NCBI RefSeq assembly: GCF_900188235.1
Contig: NZ_FZNT01000002.1
Location: forward strand, 248,001-312,000
Origin: Lutibacter agarilyticus
GTDB lineage: Bacteria; Bacteroidota; Bacteroidia; Flavobacteriales; Flavobacteriaceae
Direction of reading: 5' to 3'
Length of the DNA stretch: 64,000 bases
Of this stretch, positions 54,015 to 62,920 are shown one piece after another. The notes beneath the pieces are model-generated. The model saw only the letters and a program-made list of their open reading frames with translations. It searched no databases and was not told the origin of the DNA. Within the stretch, counting starts at the first letter, position 1. Each line of letters begins with the position of its first letter. The translations under genes were made by a program, and so were the position numbers.

Positions 54015-54947
54015 ATGACTTTAGCAAACTACATAGGCGATTTATTATACCGGTATGAATGTGTAATTGTTCCTAATTTTGGAGGTTTTGTAACCAATGA
54101 AATTTCGGCAAAAGTAAACCACTTTACACATTCTTTTTACGCACCTTCAAAACAGTTAACTTTTAATGCCCATTTACAAAATAACGATGGGTTATTGGTA
54201 AATTACGTGGCTTCGGTTAAAAGTGTTTCGTATTCAAAAGCTCTTGAACTTATAGAACAAGAGGTTGCTTCTTGGAAAACTAGTATTGCTAATGAAGAAT
54301 TTGAATTAGAAAACATAGGTTCGTTTCACTTAAATACTGAAGGAAAATATATTTTTGAGCCTACAAATTCAGTCAATTATCTAACTTCTTCTTTCGGATT
54401 AAGTTCGTATGTTTCACCTGCTGTTAAACGTATTGAATACAAAGAAAAAGTAACACAATTAGAAACAGTTGCACCAATTCTTCCTTCGGAAGAAAACAAG
54501 CGTAAAACACCTGCTTTTATTAAATATGCAGCTGCTGCAGCTATTGTTTTTACTTTAGGTTCGGTTGGCTGGAATCAATATCAAAAAGCTGAATACAATA
54601 CGTTAGTTGCCGAAGCTGAACAACAGCAACAAAAAGTTGAAAAAACAATACAAGAGGCTACTTTTGTAATTGAAAATCCGTTACCTGCAATTACACTTAA
54701 TGTAACTAAAGAAACGTATAATTACCATATTATTGCTGGAGCTTTTAGAGAACCTGTAAACGCTGAAAAGAAATTAAACGTGTTACTTAAAAAAGGGTAT
54801 AATGCTAAAATTTTAGGTGTTAATAAATGGAATTTGACACAGGTTTCTTATGAAAGCTTTAACTCTAGAAATGAAGCTGTAAATTCTTTAAACACTATCA
54901 AAAAATCTGAATCTAAAGATGCTTGGTTATTAGTAAAAGAGTACTAA
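54015..54947 (+). CDS. HU-like/SPOR domain membrane protein
   Basis: The 310-residue protein has two HU-CCDC81-type domains at the N-terminus (about 1-130, LANYIGDLLYRYECVIVPNFGGFV), a transmembrane helix (about 167-184, AAAAAIVFTLGSVGW), a coiled linker rich in Gln and a C-terminal SPOR domain (about 230-310) that binds denuded peptidoglycan. It probably acts at the septum. A TTG one codon upstream is also in frame. Confidence 0.88.
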   Translation: MTLANYIGDLLYRYECVIVPNFGGFVTNEISAKVNHFTHSFYAPSKQLTFNAHLQNNDGLLVNYVASVKSVSYSKALELIEQEVASWKTSIANEEFELENIGSFHLNTEGKYIFEPTNSVNYLTSSFGLSSYVSPAVKRIEYKEKVTQLETVAPILPSEENKRKTPAFIKYAAAAAIVFTLGSVGWNQYQKAEYNTLVAEAEQQQQKVEKTIQEATFVIENPLPAITLNVTKETYNYHIIAGAFREPVNAEKKLNVLLKKGYNAKILGVNKWNLTQVSYESFNSRNEAVNSLNTIKKSESKDAWLLVKEY

Positions 54948-54991
54948 AACCACAACACTTTAGCTTGTCCTTTTTTTTATAAAAATAGCTA

Positions 54992-54999
54992 TATCTTTG
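54992..54999 (+). promoter_or_regulatory. -7 motif of the thioesterase gene
   Basis: TATCTTTG lies 16 nt before the ATG at 55016; a TTG at 54965-54967 is a slightly distant -33 candidate (24-bp spacing). Confidence 0.45.
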
Positions 55000-55015
55000 C
55001 TAAAACTTCAATAGC

Positions 55016-55522
55016 ATGATAAAAACACCTAAAGAATCTTTAACTATTTTAACTGATGTTGTTTTACCAGGTGAAACAAATCCGCTAGGAAACTTGTTTG
55101 GTGGCGAATTGTTGGCAAGAATGGACAGAGCTTGCAGCATTGCTGCCCGAAGACACTCACGTCAAATAGCAGTTACAGCCACCGTAAATCATGTAGCGTT
55201 TACCAAAGCCATTAAACTTGGAAGTGTTGTAACTATTGAAGCCAAAGTATCTCGCGCCTTTAAATCGTCTATGGAAGTCTATGCTGATGTTTGGGTTGAA
55301 GACAGAGAAACTCAAGAAATTACAAAAGTAAATGAAGGTATATACACTTTTGTAGCTGTTGATAAATCTGGAACTCCCATTGAAATTCCGCAAATAAAAC
55401 CCGAAACCGAGTTAGAAATAGCACGTTATGATGGCGCTTTGCGCAGAAAACAATTAAGTTTGATACTTTCAGGAAAAATGAAGCCTGCTGAAGCTACTGA
55501 ATTAAAAGCGTTATTTTCTTAG
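55016..55522 (+). CDS. Acyl-CoA thioesterase (hotdog fold)
   Basis: A 168-residue BFIT/YciA-type hotdog thioesterase: LPGETNPLGNLFGGELLARMDRACSIAA is the signature with the catalytic Asp in RMDRAC, and TVNHVAFTKAIKLGSVV follows. It hydrolyses acyl-CoA to free acid and CoA; chain length cannot be told. Confidence 0.93.
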   Translation: MIKTPKESLTILTDVVLPGETNPLGNLFGGELLARMDRACSIAARRHSRQIAVTATVNHVAFTKAIKLGSVVTIEAKVSRAFKSSMEVYADVWVEDRETQEITKVNEGIYTFVAVDKSGTPIEIPQIKPETELEIARYDGALRRKQLSLILSGKMKPAEATELKALFS

Positions 55523-55652
55523 TTAAATCCTTGTTTAAAACACTGTAATTAAACCAAATACACCCTTGTCCTAATTTTGTCCATATGCTTTTGTGCATAT
55601 TTGATTTTTCAAATTCTAATTTTGAAATAGAATTAAATTAAATCAAATATTT

Positions 55653-58220
55653 ATGAAACAAAAAGCACTATTTAGCTGTTTACTTTTTATTGTTATTAGC
55701 ATTTCTGTAAATGCACAGGTTTGGAAAAACTCAAATGCGAATATTGATGAACGCGTTGAAAGCTTACTGTCAGAAATGACCCTTGAAGAAAAAATTAGTT
55801 ACTGCGGTTCAAAAATCCCTGGAATTGAGCGATTGGGAATTTCAGATTTTGAATGGTACGGAGAAGCCTTGCATGGAATTATAGCTTGGAACTGCACTCA
55901 ATTCCCACAAAACATAGCAATGGGCGCTACTTGGAACCCCGATTTAATGTTTGATGTTGCAACAGCAATTTCTAATGAAGCAAGAGCATTAAAAAATATA
56001 GGTAAAAAAGAAGTGATGATGTTCTCTCCAACGGTAAATATGCCACGTGATCCTCGCTGGGGTCGAAATGGAGAATGTTATGCTGAAGATCCTTTTTTAA
56101 TGTCTGAAATGGCTAGAATGTATGTAAGAGGAATGCAAGGTAACGACCCTAATTATGTAAAAACGGTTACTACAGTAAAACATTATGTTGCTAATAATGT
56201 TGACAAAAATAGAGAAAGAATTCATTCAAATATTAACAAAAAAGATTTGTATGAATATTATTTCCCGGCTTATAAAACCTGTGTTATAGATGAAAAAGCT
56301 ACAGGTATTATGACAGCTCTTAACGGTTTAAATGGTGTTCCTTGCTCTGCAGATAAATGGCTTGTAAATAATGTCTTAAGAGATCAATGGGGCTTTAAAG
56401 GTTATGTAATTGCAGATTGGGCTGCTGTTCAAGGAATTGAAATAAATATGAACTATGCCAAATCTCAACCGGAAGCTGCGGCTATGGCAATAAAAGCAGG
56501 AGTTGACCAAGAATGTTATCGAAACGAGGTGAAATTAGCTCCAATGGTAAACGCTTTAAAACCTGCAATTGAACAAGGTTTATTAACTGAAGAAGAACTA
56601 AATGTTACCGTTCGTAGATTACTACGCCTTCGTTTTATGACTGGTGATTTTGATGAAGCTTCGTTAAATCCATATTCAAAAATTACTGAAGATGTGCTTG
56701 AATCTGAAACACATAAAGCACTAGCACTTAAAGCTGCTGAAGAATCTATTGTTTTATTGAAAAATGATGACATTCTTCCTTTAAAAAAGAATAGTCAAAA
56801 AAAATTAGCTGTTATTGGACCATTTGCAAATAGATGTTGGATGGGTATTTACTCTGGAATTCCAAAAAGTAAAATAACGCCTCTTGATGGAATTAAAAAT
56901 GCTATCAATGCTGAAATTAAATATGCTGAAGGCTGTTCTGTAACGGCTGATGCTTTGGATGCTGAAAAAATTGAAGAAGCTGTTAAAGTGGCAAAAGAAT
57001 CTGACTATGTAGTGTTAGTTGTTGGTAATGATGAAAGTACCTCAACAGAAAATATAGATCGAAATTCACTAAAACTTCCTGGAAATCAACACAAATTGAT
57101 AACAGCAGTTCAAAAAGTGAATAAGAATGTAATATTAGTTTTAATTCCAAGTGGTCCAACCGCAATTGCTTGGGAACAAGAAAATATTCCTGGAATTATT
57201 TGTGCTTGGCCAAATGGACAAGAACAAGGAAATGCTTTGGCAAATGTATTATTTGGAAACGTAAATCCAGGGGGAAAGTTAACTTCAACTTGGTACAAAT
57301 CAGACAATGATTTACCTAATATGCACGATTATTCTATTCAAACTGGAAGAACTTATATGTATTTCAAAGGCGATCCATTATACCCTTTTGGTTACGGTTT
57401 AAGTTATACTAATTTTGAAATTAATTCAATAAAAACTGATAAAGAAACTGTTAATACTTCTGAAGATATTATCGTTTCAACAAGTGTTTCAAATAAAGGA
57501 AAAATGGATGGAGATGAAATTGTTCAAGTTTACATTAAAGATCTAAAATCATCACAAACCTCACCTATAAAAGCACTTAAAGGTTTTAAAAGAATTCATA
57601 TTCCTGTTGGAGAAATAAAAAAAGTGGATATTAAAATTCCTTATGAAGCGTTTGCACATTACGACACTATTTCAAATCAATTTATGGTTGAAGCTGGGAA
57701 GTTTGAAATAATGATTGGTAAATCAAGCAACAACATTATTAAAAGAAAAGCTATCGAAGTTAAAGGAGGAATTATTCCTGCTATTAAAGTTGGCCAAAAA
57801 AGCGGATATTTTAACGAAAAAGACCAAAACCGAACTAAAAATTGGGATTATCTTTATAAAAACAGCGCTAATTTGAAGGTTTCTACCAAAGAAAAAGACA
57901 ATAACGCTCCATGGGCTGCATATGAAATTACATTTATTGATCCTGGATTTTATGTAAACTCTTGGAATGCCGAATTAAATTTTAAATCTGCCTCAAAAAA
58001 TGCGGTTATTGAAACTTCAATGGAAGGTGCAAAAATTAGTTCATATCAAGTACCCGAAAGTTTAAAACTTAAAATAAAAATCCCAATTCCACCAGAATAT
58101 GGAAAACCTGTTAAACTTAAAATTAAAACTCTTGAAGGCGAAGTAATTCATAAATCAATAACAATAATTCCTCCAGGAGTTAAAAAACCGTTTGTAATTA
58201 GTGAAATAATTACTGAATAA
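55653..58220 (+). CDS. Secreted glycoside hydrolase family 3 protein (beta-glucosidase/xylosidase type)
   Basis: An 855-residue exported enzyme with a signal peptide (1-21, ending VNAQ). The GH3 N-terminal TIM barrel has EWYGEALHGI, PRDPRWGRNGECYAEDP, KHYVANN and the nucleophile Asp255 in GYVIADWAAV. The C-terminal sandwich (PNGQEQGNALANVLFGNVNPGGKL) and the Fn3-like domain follow; the last 120 residues are an added beta domain. The Fn3-like domain reads VQVYIKD. This cluster of motifs is closest to beta-xylosidase/beta-glucosidase GH3 members. It appears alone, with a bidirectional terminator after it. Confidence 0.93.
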   Translation: MKQKALFSCLLFIVISISVNAQVWKNSNANIDERVESLLSEMTLEEKISYCGSKIPGIERLGISDFEWYGEALHGIIAWNCTQFPQNIAMGATWNPDLMFDVATAISNEARALKNIGKKEVMMFSPTVNMPRDPRWGRNGECYAEDPFLMSEMARMYVRGMQGNDPNYVKTVTTVKHYVANNVDKNRERIHSNINKKDLYEYYFPAYKTCVIDEKATGIMTALNGLNGVPCSADKWLVNNVLRDQWGFKGYVIADWAAVQGIEINMNYAKSQPEAAAMAIKAGVDQECYRNEVKLAPMVNALKPAIEQGLLTEEELNVTVRRLLRLRFMTGDFDEASLNPYSKITEDVLESETHKALALKAAEESIVLLKNDDILPLKKNSQKKLAVIGPFANRCWMGIYSGIPKSKITPLDGIKNAINAEIKYAEGCSVTADALDAEKIEEAVKVAKESDYVVLVVGNDESTSTENIDRNSLKLPGNQHKLITAVQKVNKNVILVLIPSGPTAIAWEQENIPGIICAWPNGQEQGNALANVLFGNVNPGGKLTSTWYKSDNDLPNMHDYSIQTGRTYMYFKGDPLYPFGYGLSYTNFEINSIKTDKETVNTSEDIIVSTSVSNKGKMDGDEIVQVYIKDLKSSQTSPIKALKGFKRIHIPVGEIKKVDIKIPYEAFAHYDTISNQFMVEAGKFEIMIGKSSNNIIKRKAIEVKGGIIPAIKVGQKSGYFNEKDQNRTKNWDYLYKNSANLKVSTKEKDNNAPWAAYEITFIDPGFYVNSWNAELNFKSASKNAVIETSMEGAKISSYQVPESLKLKIKIPIPPEYGKPVKLKIKTLEGEVIHKSITIIPPGVKKPFVISEIITE

Positions 58221-58270
58221 GAATAAGAAATTTCACAACAATTGTTCAATAATAAAAGGTATTACAGCGA

Positions 58271-58312
58271 AATGAAGCAATCTGTTTTTCTAAAATAGAT
58301 TGCTTCATTTTT
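58271..58312. terminator. Bidirectional terminator between converging genes
   Basis: AATGAAGCAATCT and its exact 13-bp complement surround a loop of about 14 nt and end in U-rich runs in both directions, serving the GH3 gene (+) and the TPR-LuxR gene (-). Confidence 0.85.
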
Positions 58313-58356
58313 ACATTCCTCGCATAATGTTTTGTAGTTGCTTTTTGATTAACTTT

Positions 58357-59871
58357 TTATATCGTATTTATATAAGTTACTAAATTTTCATCTCTAGTTA
58401 AATTCATTTTTTTACGCAACCTATACCTAGCCTTGTTAATACTATCTGCCGAAACACCTAAAATTTGAGCCATTTCTTTACTCGAAAAATTTAATTTAAT
58501 CAATGCGCAAAGCTTTAATTCATTTCGACTTAAATCACTGTGCTTCTTGTAAAGAGAATCATAAAACAAATTGTTTATTTGCACAAATCTAGCCTCAAAC
58601 TCCTCCCAATTCTTCTTGGAATTTACATTAATAGTGTTCCTAATTTTATGTATAGATGCATCACCTTTATCTTGCTGAATTTTTTCTAAATCAGTCTTTA
58701 TTTCATCTAACAACCTATCTTTTTCCATCAATTGTAAAGCTGTTAAAGTCAATTCTTTTTTCTTCATTTCAACTTCAGAACGCGTACGCTCTGTAATCAA
58801 TTTTTTTTCTAATTGGTATTTCTTTTTTAAGGAAGTTACCACAACAATAGCTGCTATTATAAGGGTAATTAACAGAGCAATTGAAAAGCCTAACTGAAGA
58901 TTTAATTTTTCTTCTTCACTTTTTAAATTTTCCAACTCTTGTTGTTTTTGAATTCGTTGGTTTTCAAGTTTAATTTCTCTATAAGAATCTTTAATTTCAA
59001 AAAGCTGCTTATTTCTTATACTTTGACTCCCAAACAAACTATCTCCTAACTGTTTAGATGCTTCCATTTGTTCAAAAGCAATTTTATTGTTTCCTAAACT
59101 GTAATTTAATTTTGAGGCTTTAGAAAGAAGTTCAACCCTTAAACCAATTCTAGTATTTTGTTTAGAAATAGCTATTAAACTTTTATTGTAATACTCCAAA
59201 GCTTTGTTTTTATTATTCATTTCTGAATAAAAATCTCCCCACATTGAGTACAATATAGAAACGTAAGAATGATTTGAAGGTGTTTGTTTTGTGATATCAA
59301 TTAATAGTTCTTCAGCCTTTTTATAATTACCTTGTAACGTATTTAAGTGTGCTTTTTCAGTTAAAATATATAATTTTTGGTCTATTGGATTGTTCAATGA
59401 ATCAAATAGTTGTTCGCAAATTTTTAATTGGCTTGCAGCTTCATCATATTTTTTTTGCATTCTGTACGTAATTGCTGCTGAAAAGTGTAAATTTCCTTTA
59501 GCTTTTACTGATAATTCTTTGGTTTTATTGGCATAATAAAACATTGAATCTACACAAGAATAAGCCTTTTCATAATTATGAAAAATAGAATAAAGCATTG
59601 AAAGTTGTTTGTATGCTTTGTACTTTAAACTTGGATTTTTAATTGAGTCTGCCACGTTTAAAACAATCCATAAATTATCGTAAGCATTCGGATAATCTGC
59701 TGAATCTGTTAGGTTTTTTGCTTCAATCAATTTATTTTCTGTAGAGATAAAGAGCGAATCTAATAAATGATTAGAATGTGAATTTTGAATTGTATCTTGA
59801 GATGGAATTGCAAATAGAGAACTGCAAACCATTAAATAAAGGAAGGTAAATGTGAAATGACAATTTTTCAA
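58357..59871 (-). CDS. TPR-containing membrane protein with LuxR-type HTH
   Basis: The 504-residue protein begins with a signal-like segment (TTG start; about 1-23), then a TPR domain (about 40-290), a transmembrane helix (about 325-345) and a C-terminal LuxR/GerE-like HTH (about 440-500: RNELKLCALIKLNFSSKEMAQILGVSADSINKARYRLRKKMNL). It resembles flavobacterial one-component membrane regulators that sense in the periplasm through TPRs. The target is unknown. Confidence 0.85.
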   Translation of the reverse strand: MKNCHFTFTFLYLMVCSSLFAIPSQDTIQNSHSNHLLDSLFISTENKLIEAKNLTDSADYPNAYDNLWIVLNVADSIKNPSLKYKAYKQLSMLYSIFHNYEKAYSCVDSMFYYANKTKELSVKAKGNLHFSAAITYRMQKKYDEAASQLKICEQLFDSLNNPIDQKLYILTEKAHLNTLQGNYKKAEELLIDITKQTPSNHSYVSILYSMWGDFYSEMNNKNKALEYYNKSLIAISKQNTRIGLRVELLSKASKLNYSLGNNKIAFEQMEASKQLGDSLFGSQSIRNKQLFEIKDSYREIKLENQRIQKQQELENLKSEEEKLNLQLGFSIALLITLIIAAIVVVTSLKKKYQLEKKLITERTRSEVEMKKKELTLTALQLMEKDRLLDEIKTDLEKIQQDKGDASIHKIRNTINVNSKKNWEEFEARFVQINNLFYDSLYKKHSDLSRNELKLCALIKLNFSSKEMAQILGVSADSINKARYRLRKKMNLTRDENLVTYINTI

Positions 59872-59934
59872 TGATTAAGTTATTGAGTTTGGTTTCTACT
59901 TTCTTCAGAACTAATAATTACTATTTTTTACAAC

Positions 59935-61158
59935 TTACATTCTATAAATCCAATTCTTTGGATTTTCAGTAGTTGTATTTTTTGACAATACAAATCCAAT
60001 AATAGTTTTACCTGATACTTTATCTGTAAAAATTGTACCTATTTCTTGTTTTGTTTTTACTTTATCGCCTTTACTAACAAATACGTTTTCTAAATTTTTA
60101 TACACGGTAATATAATTACCGTGCTGTATTAAAACCGCTTTTTTATTTCCAGTAGTTACCTGAACGGCTAAAACTGTTCCATTAAAAACTGCGCGTGCTT
60201 TACTTCCTTTATCGGTTACAATTCTAACACCATTACTTTGAATGGTTGCTGTTTTAACAATTGGATGGCGTTGTTTACCGTAATACATCGTCACAAATCC
60301 TTTTTCAACAGGCCAAGGTAATTTCCCCTTATTTGCCACAAATTGAGAAGCCAACGCTTCTGCTTCAGCCGTTAAGGCAAAAGAAGTTGATTTAGATTTT
60401 GTCTTAGATTTCGTATTTGAAGCTGCAATGGCATCTCTAATTATTTTATCAATTTGAGCATTTATACGTTCTTCTTCTTTTAAAAATTGCCTAATCTGCT
60501 TTTTGTATTTATTTTCTTTTTCTTGAACTTGACTCAATAAACCTTGACGTTGTTGTTTTTTCTTTTCAATAGCAAGTTGCTCTTGTTTTTTCTGATCTAA
60601 CAGTTTTTGTTTTAACTGTTTTTTCTCTTTTAAGGTTTCGCCCATTGCTAGCAATTCAACAGTTTTAAGTTGAATTTGATCCCCTTGTGCTTTTCTAAAA
60701 GAGGTGTATTGTTTCATATACTGAAACCGCTTATATGCTTGAAAAAAGCTTTGAGAAGACAGTAAAAACATAATTCGGCTATTTTGAGATTTACTTTTGT
60801 AAGATTTGTAAATCATAGCTCCGTAATCTTTTTTTAGCGCTTCTAAATCTCTTTTGTTTTGGTTAATTTCTAACTGGTTAAGGTATATCTCGTTGGCTAG
60901 TTCTTTTGATTCTTTTGAAATTACATGAATTAACTCGTCACTAGTTTTAATTTTCCCATCAAGTTCAAGCAACTCAACCAATACATTTTTTTCCTTCCTT
61001 ATAGTGTTTGAAAGTAGTGCGTTAATATATACTTTGTCTTTTTGAAGTTGAATTCTACGCGCTTCTAAAACTTCTCGTTTTGTTTTTTTTTGAGCCGAAA
61101 TATGCACACTAAAAATTAGTGCTATCAAAATAAAAATGTACTTAGTTTTAAGCTGCAT
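59935..61158 (-). CDS. envC: EnvC-like murein hydrolase activator (degenerate LytM domain)
   Basis: A 407-residue exported coiled-coil protein. The N-terminal coiled coil (about 25-250) has the EnvC-type SFRKAQGDQIQLKTVE and KQEQLAIEKKK stretches. The C-terminal LytM/M23-like domain (about 275-405) lacks key zinc ligands: the usual GxDI reads GVRIV and the HxH region reads HGNYITVYKNL. This fits EnvC-type activators, which are not themselves hydrolases and stimulate amidases during division. Its start overlaps the DUF4292 lipoprotein stop by 1 bp. Confidence 0.88.
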   Translation of the reverse strand: MQLKTKYIFILIALIFSVHISAQKKTKREVLEARRIQLQKDKVYINALLSNTIRKEKNVLVELLELDGKIKTSDELIHVISKESKELANEIYLNQLEINQNKRDLEALKKDYGAMIYKSYKSKSQNSRIMFLLSSQSFFQAYKRFQYMKQYTSFRKAQGDQIQLKTVELLAMGETLKEKKQLKQKLLDQKKQEQLAIEKKKQQRQGLLSQVQEKENKYKKQIRQFLKEEERINAQIDKIIRDAIAASNTKSKTKSKSTSFALTAEAEALASQFVANKGKLPWPVEKGFVTMYYGKQRHPIVKTATIQSNGVRIVTDKGSKARAVFNGTVLAVQVTTGNKKAVLIQHGNYITVYKNLENVFVSKGDKVKTKQEIGTIFTDKVSGKTIIGFVLSKNTTTENPKNWIYRM

Positions 61159-61934
61159 TATTTTAAGGTAATTTCTGTGTAACCACTTGGTATTGAAAAT
61201 GGAAAGGTTAACTGTTTATTCAACTCAACCGAACGATATTCAATAGCTATATTGGTTGTTTTTTTATCATCAATAGTTACAATATCTAAATTTTTAGGAA
61301 TTTGCTGCCCTTGTATATCTTGGTAATTTGGATATGAGACTAATAACAATTGTTCTTTTTCAGGATGACGAATTTCCTGCTTGTCTAATTTAAAGTTTTT
61401 TGGGTTCAGAAAAAATAAAATACCAAATAAATCATTTTCTTTTCTTGGAACTAATTGATAGGTTTTATTTATTATTGAAGAATTATATTTTCCATCTTTT
61501 AAATTTAAAACTGCCTCTCCTAATAATAAATTTTGAACTTTTTTATAATCTAAATCTGTTCCCAACCATTTACTTAGCAGTGAAAAATCTCCATCAAAAT
61601 ATGTGTTTTCTAATTTTTCATAATAACTAACACGTGTTGGCGTAATCATTACTTTAGCAATAGGTATCCCAAATTTGGTTGCACTCATCCAAATGGCTTT
61701 ATCTTTCTCTAAACGCAGTTTAATATTTATAGAAACTGATTTATTTTTGTCTTTATACTTCGCATTTAATTTGGCATCAATTGTGTGCTGGTTAAAACCA
61801 CTTTCGTAATGATTTTTAATCATTTTTTTGGTTGAAACCACTTCAATAGTATTAGAATCTATCATGTTTTTTTTGGACTTACACGAAGTAATTCCCAAGA
61901 AAACAAATACTATTATTATTAATCTATAGTTCAT
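61158..61934 (-). CDS. DUF4292 lipoprotein
   Basis: A 258-residue lipoprotein with lipobox GITSCK (Cys near residue 19). The body is mainly beta with DUF4292-type segments (LRLEKDKAIWMSATKFGIPIAKVMITPTRVSYYEKLENTYFDGDF, in parts). It commonly precedes EnvC-like genes in Bacteroidota and may have a cell-envelope role. Its start directly follows the TPR protein's stop. Confidence 0.85.
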   Translation of the reverse strand: MNYRLIIIVFVFLGITSCKSKKNMIDSNTIEVVSTKKMIKNHYESGFNQHTIDAKLNAKYKDKNKSVSINIKLRLEKDKAIWMSATKFGIPIAKVMITPTRVSYYEKLENTYFDGDFSLLSKWLGTDLDYKKVQNLLLGEAVLNLKDGKYNSSIINKTYQLVPRKENDLFGILFFLNPKNFKLDKQEIRHPEKEQLLLVSYPNYQDIQGQQIPKNLDIVTIDDKKTTNIAIEYRSVELNKQLTFPFSIPSGYTEITLK

Positions 61935-62891
61935 TTAATTATGTTGTCTTAATTTTTCAGCTTTCTGTTTGTATTTTAAAGCTTCATTTTTTTTATCCAA
62001 ACCTTCATAAGCAATTGATAGCTGCTCATAATAACTGGCTTCTAGTTCATTGTTATCTATAACAAAATCAATGCCAATACTTAAAACGGCAATTGCTTCA
62101 TTATATTTCACTAACTTATTTAAGGCCAACCCGTTCATTAAATACAAAAATGGCTGAGTTGGAAACAATTCCAACGCATCTTTACTGTCACTATATAACA
62201 AATCAAAACTTTCAGTACTTAGTTCTGTTTTTAAAATTTGCTGTAAAATTTTAAACTCTTTATTATTAGCGTATTCCTTTTTTAAGGTTGAAATATCAAC
62301 TATTTCAGTGTTAATTTTAGGTTTATCTGTTGTTTTTTCAATGGCTTTTTTTCTATTTTCAAGATATTGTTTGTAGCCTTTTATTTTTGAAGTTGCTAAA
62401 GCTTTATCCTCAATTTCAACAATCAAAGATGCTGCTTTTTCAAAATTTCGGTTTTGCAAATACAATAAAACTAACTCATCCGAATATTCAGTGCGTGTTT
62501 CAACTATTTTTTGTTGAATTTTAATTGCAGCTTCAAAATTACGTTGCGCTTTATAAATAGCCACTTTATGTTTTAATAAATGCACATTATTTGTATCTTT
62601 CAACAACGCTTTATCTATAAATATTTCGGCTTCAAAATATTTTTTTAACTCCAAGTAATTTTTTGAAAATTCAAATTCAACTGCCTTACTGCTGGCATCT
62701 ATAGCCATACATAACTCTAAACTTTCAATAGCTTTTGCATAATTATTGATTGCTTTTTGCTTTAAAGCTTCAAAAAAATGGGTTTGAAATTCTAATTTTT
62801 TTTCTTCATCTATTAATTCTTGCGCATAGAAACTACTGGAAATTGCTAGAATTCCCACAAAAATTAAATTGAATAAAAATTTACGTTTCAT
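61935..62891 (-). CDS. Periplasmic TPR protein
   Basis: The 318-residue protein has a signal peptide (ATG at 62891; MKRKFLFNLIFVGILAISSSFYA) and several TPR repeats (AINNYAKAIESLELCMAID, AIKIQQKIVETRTEYSDEL, LNKLVKYNEAIAVLSIGID). It probably acts as a scaffold for envelope assembly. The ABC ATPase gene ends 29 bp upstream. Confidence 0.85.
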   Translation of the reverse strand: MKRKFLFNLIFVGILAISSSFYAQELIDEEKKLEFQTHFFEALKQKAINNYAKAIESLELCMAIDASSKAVEFEFSKNYLELKKYFEAEIFIDKALLKDTNNVHLLKHKVAIYKAQRNFEAAIKIQQKIVETRTEYSDELVLLYLQNRNFEKAASLIVEIEDKALATSKIKGYKQYLENRKKAIEKTTDKPKINTEIVDISTLKKEYANNKEFKILQQILKTELSTESFDLLYSDSKDALELFPTQPFLYLMNGLALNKLVKYNEAIAVLSIGIDFVIDNNELEASYYEQLSIAYEGLDKKNEALKYKQKAEKLRQHN

Positions 62892-62920
62892 AGATGGGCG
62901 CAATATACAATTTATTGAAG

